DNA of 9,838 nucleotides from Snodgrassella alvi_G (GTDB lineage Bacteria; Pseudomonadota; Gammaproteobacteria; Burkholderiales; Neisseriaceae): NCBI GenBank assembly GCA_946478525.1, contig CAMLCH010000046.1, positions 1 to 9,838 of the forward strand, given 5' to 3'. Under the pieces are notes generated by a model. It made no database searches, had not been told where the DNA came from, and worked only from the letters and a program-made list of their open reading frames with translations. Shown here piece after piece: positions 6,633 to 9,838 of the stretch (position 1 is the stretch's first letter; the number at the start of each line of letters is the position of its first letter). The position numbers and the translations under genes are program-made.

Positions 6633-8390
6633 CTAATCTACTCCATCTGATGATTCATTTCCTGCATTTAATTTTCTTAGCAGTTTTAATGCTTTATCTG
6701 GGTCTTCATTGCGTAATATTTTTTGTACTTCCGTTTCCAACACCAAAACATCACTTTGAATAATTCGATTTTTAACCGGCAAAATATTATTGGCATTCAT
6801 AGAAAAACAACGTAATCCCATACCCAGCAATAGTCTCGTATATTGCTGGTCACCAGCCATTTCCCCGCAAACACAAACCGATTTATTCATACGCGTAGCG
6901 GTGCGGATAATGTGTAATAATAATTTTAATACTGATGGGTGACTAGGCTGATACAAATAACTAACACTCTCATCGCCACGATCAGCCGCCAGAGTATATT
7001 GAATCAAATCATTACTGCCCACCGAAACAAAATCAACACATTTCAAAATAGCATTAATTGTTAGCGCCGCCGATGGAATCTCAATCATCACACCAATTTG
7101 GATACTTTCATCAAATTCTGCAAATTTATCCCTTAGCTGTTGTTTAGCTGTATTCAGATGAGTAAGACACTGCTGAACCTCAGTTAACGAAGAAATCATA
7201 GGCCACATCATCCGCACCGAACCATATGCGGCTGCACGCATAATTGCTCGCATCTGCGTACGAAACATAACCGGTTCAGCCAGACATAAACGAACACCGG
7301 TTAAACCTAGAGCTGGATTCATACTATGGCTCGGTCCAAACCATCGGGGATTTTTATCTACACCCAAATCAATGGTACGAATAGTGATTTGCTTCCCCTT
7401 CATTTTTTTGACAATATCTACATAATGTTCGAATAATTCATCTTCTGTCGGTAACACATTGCGATTAAGATAAAAATATTCACTGCGTAACAACCCAACT
7501 CCATCAGCACCAAGACTATGTAGTGCTTTAATATCCTCCACTCTTTCAATATTGCCCAGTAACTCAATATTTATGCCATCCTGCGTTAAGGCCAGCGTAT
7601 TTTTTAGCTTACTTAACTGCCGTTTCAGACTGCGAAATTCACGTAAGCGTCGACGATATTCCTTTAAAATAACATTATCAGGCGCAATAATGACCACACC
7701 CATGCTGCCATCAACAATAATTAATTCATCTTCATTAATTAATTCTCTGGCATGACCAAGTGCAATCACAGAAGGTATATTCAGACTACGACCCAAGATG
7801 GCCGTATGACTTGTCGGTCCTCCAGAATCAGTGACAAAAGCCGCGATACGACTATCCTTAAAAAAAACCGTGTCCGCGGGTGACAGATCGTAAGCTACTA
7901 AAATAGTATCATCTTCAAAATCTTCTGCTTCAGAGACAACTTCAGTTGATAAACCTATCAAATTCTTAAAAATCCGCTCCACGACCTGCAACATATCCTG
8001 CTTACGTGCACGTAAATAATTGTCTTCAATAGAATCAAATTGTTCAGATAATTTATCCGTTTGCAGTTTTAAAGCCCATTCGGCGTTAATGCATTTATCT
8101 TTAATAATATCAATTGGTTCTCGCGATAAACTAGCATCACCTAAGAGCATTAAATGTAATGAAATAAATGCGCCCAATTCCGACGGCGCATTTTCAGGAA
8201 TATCAGCGCGTAATTGTTCCAACTGACGTCGAGTCGTTTTAATTGCTTGTTCATAACGTGCAATTTCTTCTGGTAACTCCTCTGAAGATAATTCCCGATG
8301 CGGTACATCATCCATACCCCGCACCACTAAATGAGCACGCCCAATGGCTACGCCTGCACCTACAGCCACTCCATGTAGCACTATAGACAT
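6633..8390 (-). CDS. ptsI: phosphoenolpyruvate-protein phosphotransferase (PTS Enzyme I)
   Basis: This cytoplasmic enzyme phosphorylates itself with PEP and passes the phosphate to HPr, the first step of the phosphotransferase chain. The 585 residues compare with 575 in E. coli. The N-terminal half carries the HPr-binding helices (about 33-145) and the phosphohistidine domain with GGPTSHTAILGR (active His195). The C-terminal PEP-binding barrel has LRSEYFYLNR (Arg302), RTIDLGVDK (Arg338), EIPSAA (Glu437), SNDLIQYTLAADR (Asp461, Arg471) and CVCGEMAGD (Cys508), so the main catalytic residues are present. One oddity is NPALGLTGVR at 358-367: Thr364 stands where E. coli and the wider PEP-utilising family usually have Arg (E. 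coli Arg358). The start ATG shares one base with the ptsH stop (TAATG) and has only a weak purine-rich ribosome site, which suggests translational coupling. It is the last gene of the operon. Confidence 0.97.
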   Translation of the reverse strand: MSIVLHGVAVGAGVAIGRAHLVVRGMDDVPHRELSSEELPEEIARYEQAIKTTRRQLEQLRADIPENAPSELGAFISLHLMLLGDASLSREPIDIIKDKCINAEWALKLQTDKLSEQFDSIEDNYLRARKQDMLQVVERIFKNLIGLSTEVVSEAEDFEDDTILVAYDLSPADTVFFKDSRIAAFVTDSGGPTSHTAILGRSLNIPSVIALGHARELINEDELIIVDGSMGVVIIAPDNVILKEYRRRLREFRSLKRQLSKLKNTLALTQDGINIELLGNIERVEDIKALHSLGADGVGLLRSEYFYLNRNVLPTEDELFEHYVDIVKKMKGKQITIRTIDLGVDKNPRWFGPSHSMNPALGLTGVRLCLAEPVMFRTQMRAIMRAAAYGSVRMMWPMISSLTEVQQCLTHLNTAKQQLRDKFAEFDESIQIGVMIEIPSAALTINAILKCVDFVSVGSNDLIQYTLAADRGDESVSYLYQPSHPSVLKLLLHIIRTATRMNKSVCVCGEMAGDQQYTRLLLGMGLRCFSMNANNILPVKNRIIQSDVLVLETEVQKILRNEDPDKALKLLRKLNAGNESSDGVD

Positions 8391-8659
8391 TATTCTTCTT
8401 CGCCAAAATAATTGTTAATCAACTCTTCCAAAGCCTGCATAGCTTGATTTTCATCTACACCATCAACTTCTAGCTCAATTACACTTCCCTGCGCAGCAGC
8501 CAGCATCATCAAACCCATAATACTTTTTCCATTTACCCGTCGATCTTTACGTGTTACCCATACTTCACATTTAAAATGACTGGCTACCTGCGTAAACTTA
8601 TTAGAAGCACGTGCGTGCAAACCCAGCTTATTGATTATTTTAATTTCTTTTTTCAACAT
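8390..8659 (-). CDS. ptsH: HPr phosphocarrier protein
   Basis: HPr is the small cytoplasmic carrier that takes phosphate from Enzyme I and gives it to EIIA proteins. From the chosen start it has 89 residues, the usual size. His15, the phosphorylation site, lies in NKLGLHARAS. Ser46 lies in NGKSIMGLMM, a context like that of HPr proteins phosphorylated by HPr kinase/phosphorylase; Ser46 alone is not diagnostic, since E. coli HPr also has it. A longer frame from 8677 adds six residues, but the ATG at 8659 matches the family N-terminus (MLKKEI) and follows the EIIA stop after one base. A GAGGA (8671-8675) inside the end of the EIIA gene lies 11 bases before it and can act as ribosome site. The stop overlaps the ptsI start. 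Family knowledge links HPr in Neisseria to regulation; a regulatory role here is inference. Confidence 0.97.
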   Translation of the reverse strand: MLKKEIKIINKLGLHARASNKFTQVASHFKCEVWVTRKDRRVNGKSIMGLMMLAAAQGSVIELEVDGVDENQAMQALEELINNYFGEEE

Positions 8660-8660
8660 A

Positions 8661-9065
8661 TTACAGCTCATCCTCATTAGAAATCGTCATAATGCCGGCA
8701 ATGGCTGCTGCTTTCACTTCATCAGCAAATTTACGTACATCATCAAACTTAGCAAAATTCTGCAATGCCTTAATCAGCATCGGAGCATTCAAACCTGTTA
8801 ACAGAATAATATTATCCTGATGAATAAGTTTACGTACTAAATTACAGGGAGTTGCACCAAAAATATCTGTCAATATCAATACCCCTTTGCCATGATCCAG
8901 AGGTGTCAGTTTTTTAACAACTTCAGCATGAATTTGCTCAACCGAATCATCACTTCTAACACCTACCACGGCAATTTTCTCAGGTATTGAACCAAAAATA
9001 TGTTCAATTAACTGCAAATTTGCTTGTCCCACCGTTTCGTGGGTTACTATCATCAAACCAATCAT
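8661..9065 (-). CDS. PTS EIIA protein, mannose/fructose (Man) family
   Basis: The 134 residues match a stand-alone Man-type EIIA domain, which accepts phosphate from HPr on a histidine near the N-terminus. His9 in MIVTHETVG corresponds to E. coli His10, and TDIFGATPCN (66-75) corresponds to the VDTWGGSPFN loop, with Asp67 kept. TGLNAPMLIKAL is the other conserved block (E. coli GVNIPMLVETL). The frame extends upstream to a TTG at 9101 with an ATG at 9083, but the ATG at 9065 gives the family start MIG.MI.TH and has ATAGG at 9073-9077, seven bases upstream. It is first in the operon and lies one base from ptsH. No EIIB, EIIC or EIID gene is next to it, so a regulatory job is likelier than sugar import. 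Such genes are sometimes called manX or ptsL, but I give no symbol because the partner domains are absent. Confidence 0.94.
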   Translation of the reverse strand: MIGLMIVTHETVGQANLQLIEHIFGSIPEKIAVVGVRSDDSVEQIHAEVVKKLTPLDHGKGVLILTDIFGATPCNLVRKLIHQDNIILLTGLNAPMLIKALQNFAKFDDVRKFADEVKAAAIAGIMTISNEDEL

Positions 9066-9072
9066 TGTATAA

Positions 9073-9077
9073 CCTAT
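9073..9077 (-). promoter_or_regulatory. ribosome binding site of the EIIA gene
   Basis: On the minus strand ATAGG lies seven bases before the ATG at 9065. It is the best-placed site for any of the possible starts and supports 9065 over the upstream TTG (9101) and ATG (9083). Confidence 0.65.
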
Positions 9078-9088
9078 TACCATTACTA

Positions 9089-9110
9089 CATTAGGAACCA
9101 ATTCCTAATG
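9089..9110 (-). promoter_or_regulatory. perfect 9-bp stem-loop in the pts leader
   Basis: CATTAGGAA (9089-9097) and TTCCTAATG (9102-9110) form a perfect 9-bp inverted repeat around four bases. On the minus strand, the pts message, it reads as a stem with a TTGG loop ending 23 bases before the EIIA start codon. As DNA it could be an operator dyad; as RNA it could be a leader hairpin close to the ribosome site. The regulator, if any, cannot be named from sequence. Some AT-rich dyads occur by chance here, but this one is longer and contains paired G and C. Confidence 0.5.
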
Positions 9111-9209
9111 ATAAAGATCATTCATCTAATAGAAAAATTTCTTCCCCTTATTTACTTTTCTAAAGTATAAGAAATCGCTAAAAAAAGCAATGTAAAAAAC
9201 TATGACTCT

Positions 9210-9215
9210 ATTATA
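9210..9215 (-). promoter_or_regulatory. weak candidate -10 of the pts operon
   Basis: A perfect TATAAT is present on the minus strand (9215 to 9210), about 145 bases before the EIIA start, but no convincing -35 lies 16-18 bases upstream. Alternatives nearer the gene are TATACT (9169 to 9164) and TATCAT (9113 to 9108). I cannot choose between them from sequence alone. Confidence 0.22.
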
Positions 9216-9241
9216 AAAAAAGATCCAACTGCTGATTCTGT

Positions 9242-9262
9242 TAGGATTAAATTTTTATCCTA
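9242..9262. promoter_or_regulatory. inverted repeat TAGGAT / ATCCTA upstream of the pts operon
   Basis: TAGGAT (9242-9247) and ATCCTA (9257-9262) face each other across nine bases. The half site resembles the TTAGGAA arm of the leader dyad at 9089-9110. It lies just upstream of the candidate -10 at 9210 and could be a second regulator site. A chance origin is quite possible. Confidence 0.25.
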
Positions 9263-9263
9263 G

Positions 9264-9838
9264 CCAATTTTGTTATTAGTTTATCAGCTTACTCTATCTT
9301 GTTTCGGTTATATACTTTTATTATTACAACTATTTTATTCTTAAGTAACCACTTCATTAATAATGAATTACTTTAAAATACAGCACTATAAAATGAAAAT
9401 TATAAACTTATTTTTATATCAATACAGTATTAAGGAACACCTGTCCATAAAATCATTTATATAAAGAAAAAACCGATAAAAGGAAAAAGAATAAATTTTT
9501 AACTGACCACCTAAATAAAATTTTATTTTTATCGAATTGGAGTAAGAATCAAATTATTAGCAACTGCAAAATATCAAACTTACAGATTAATGGGGATATT
9601 GATTGATCATTAAATTATTCACTCAATAACATTAATATTATTTTCTTCAGGTTGATGCTCTTAAACAGTGGTTACGAGAGATAATTCTATAAATCTACAT
9701 TAAACAATTTCCTAACCTAATTATTGCCTTAAATTATGTCATTGCTCTGAATTAATTAAATAATTATAAATTCTTCCGATGTGGTAAGCCGTTAACAATG
9801 TTTTATTAACTACAGTCTAGTAGTTCCAATAATCAAGC
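9264..9838. other. AT-rich spacer upstream of the pts operon, no gene recognised
   Basis: No convincing gene is seen on either strand to the window's edge; open frames I checked are about 20-25 codons with no ribosome site. A 15-base dyad, TTCATTA/TAATGAA around one base (9353-9367), extends outward through AAGTAA (9343-9348) and TTACTT (9368-9373) with a four-base CCAC bulge on the left. At this base composition it may be chance. No tRNA, phage attachment site or insertion sequence end was recognised. Confidence 0.5.

Noticed and set aside
7624..7633. Near match to the Neisseria DNA uptake sequence (GCAGTCTGAA on the minus strand, 9 of 10)
   Set aside because: A single inexact copy inside a conserved coding gene; no exact GCCGTCTGAA was seen in the window.
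8660..8677. Longer HPr start six codons upstream (8677)
   Set aside because: HPr proteins begin at the equivalent of MLKKEI, placing His at 15 and Ser at 46; the extension would overlap the EIIA gene.
9066..9101. Longer EIIA start at TTG 9101 or ATG 9083
   Set aside because: The family N-terminus begins MIG.MI.TH, and the ATG at 9065 has the best-placed ribosome site; the longer starts would run through the leader stem-loop.

Overview
The window looks like chromosomal core sequence from a low-GC betaproteobacterium of the family Neisseriaceae. LeuS, HPr and Enzyme I all resemble, as far as I can recall the sequences, their Neisseria counterparts (LeuS starts MQEHY.P..IEPAAQ and ends in RLVNIVV; HPr starts MLK..I.IINKLGLHARASNKFTQ). 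The spacers are very AT-rich (roughly a quarter G+C by eye) and no exact Neisseria DNA uptake sequence was seen. A bee-gut Snodgrassella-type organism is my best guess, but that is inference and not proof.

Layout: 1-621 is an AT-rich spacer with one terminator-like hairpin and the promoter of the next gene. 622-3000 (+) encodes a membrane-bound PQQ-dependent glucose dehydrogenase (gcd). It converges on leuS (3115-5757, -), leucyl-tRNA synthetase, and a 14-bp stem with A and T tracts between them can stop transcription both ways. 5758-6632 is an 875-base AT-rich spacer with the leuS promoter at one end and a small GC-richer patch just downstream of ptsI. 6633-9065 (-) is a tight three-gene phosphotransferase operon, transcribed in the order EIIA(Man-type), HPr (ptsH), Enzyme I (ptsI). 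The remaining 9066-9838 is its leader and a long AT-rich upstream spacer with several inverted repeats.

How the genes fit together: Enzyme I takes phosphate from PEP and passes it to His15 of HPr and on to His9 of the EIIA protein. No EIIB, EIIC or EIID sugar permease is encoded beside them. HPr keeps Ser46 in the context recognised by HPr kinase. In Neisseriaceae and other betaproteobacteria such partial systems are thought to be regulatory, sensing PEP and energy state. Gcd instead oxidises glucose in the periplasm and gives the electrons to ubiquinone, so it needs no sugar uptake. Together this would fit a cell that treats glucose as an electron donor and not as an imported carbon source (inference).

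I found no CRISPR array, mobile element, defence system, toxin-antitoxin pair or biosynthetic cluster, and all five genes are intact. The points most worth a second look are a threonine in Enzyme I where the PEP-utilising family normally has arginine, a perfect 9-bp stem-loop in the pts leader, a possible orphan terminator near 439-468, and a possible 37-codon ORF downstream of ptsI.
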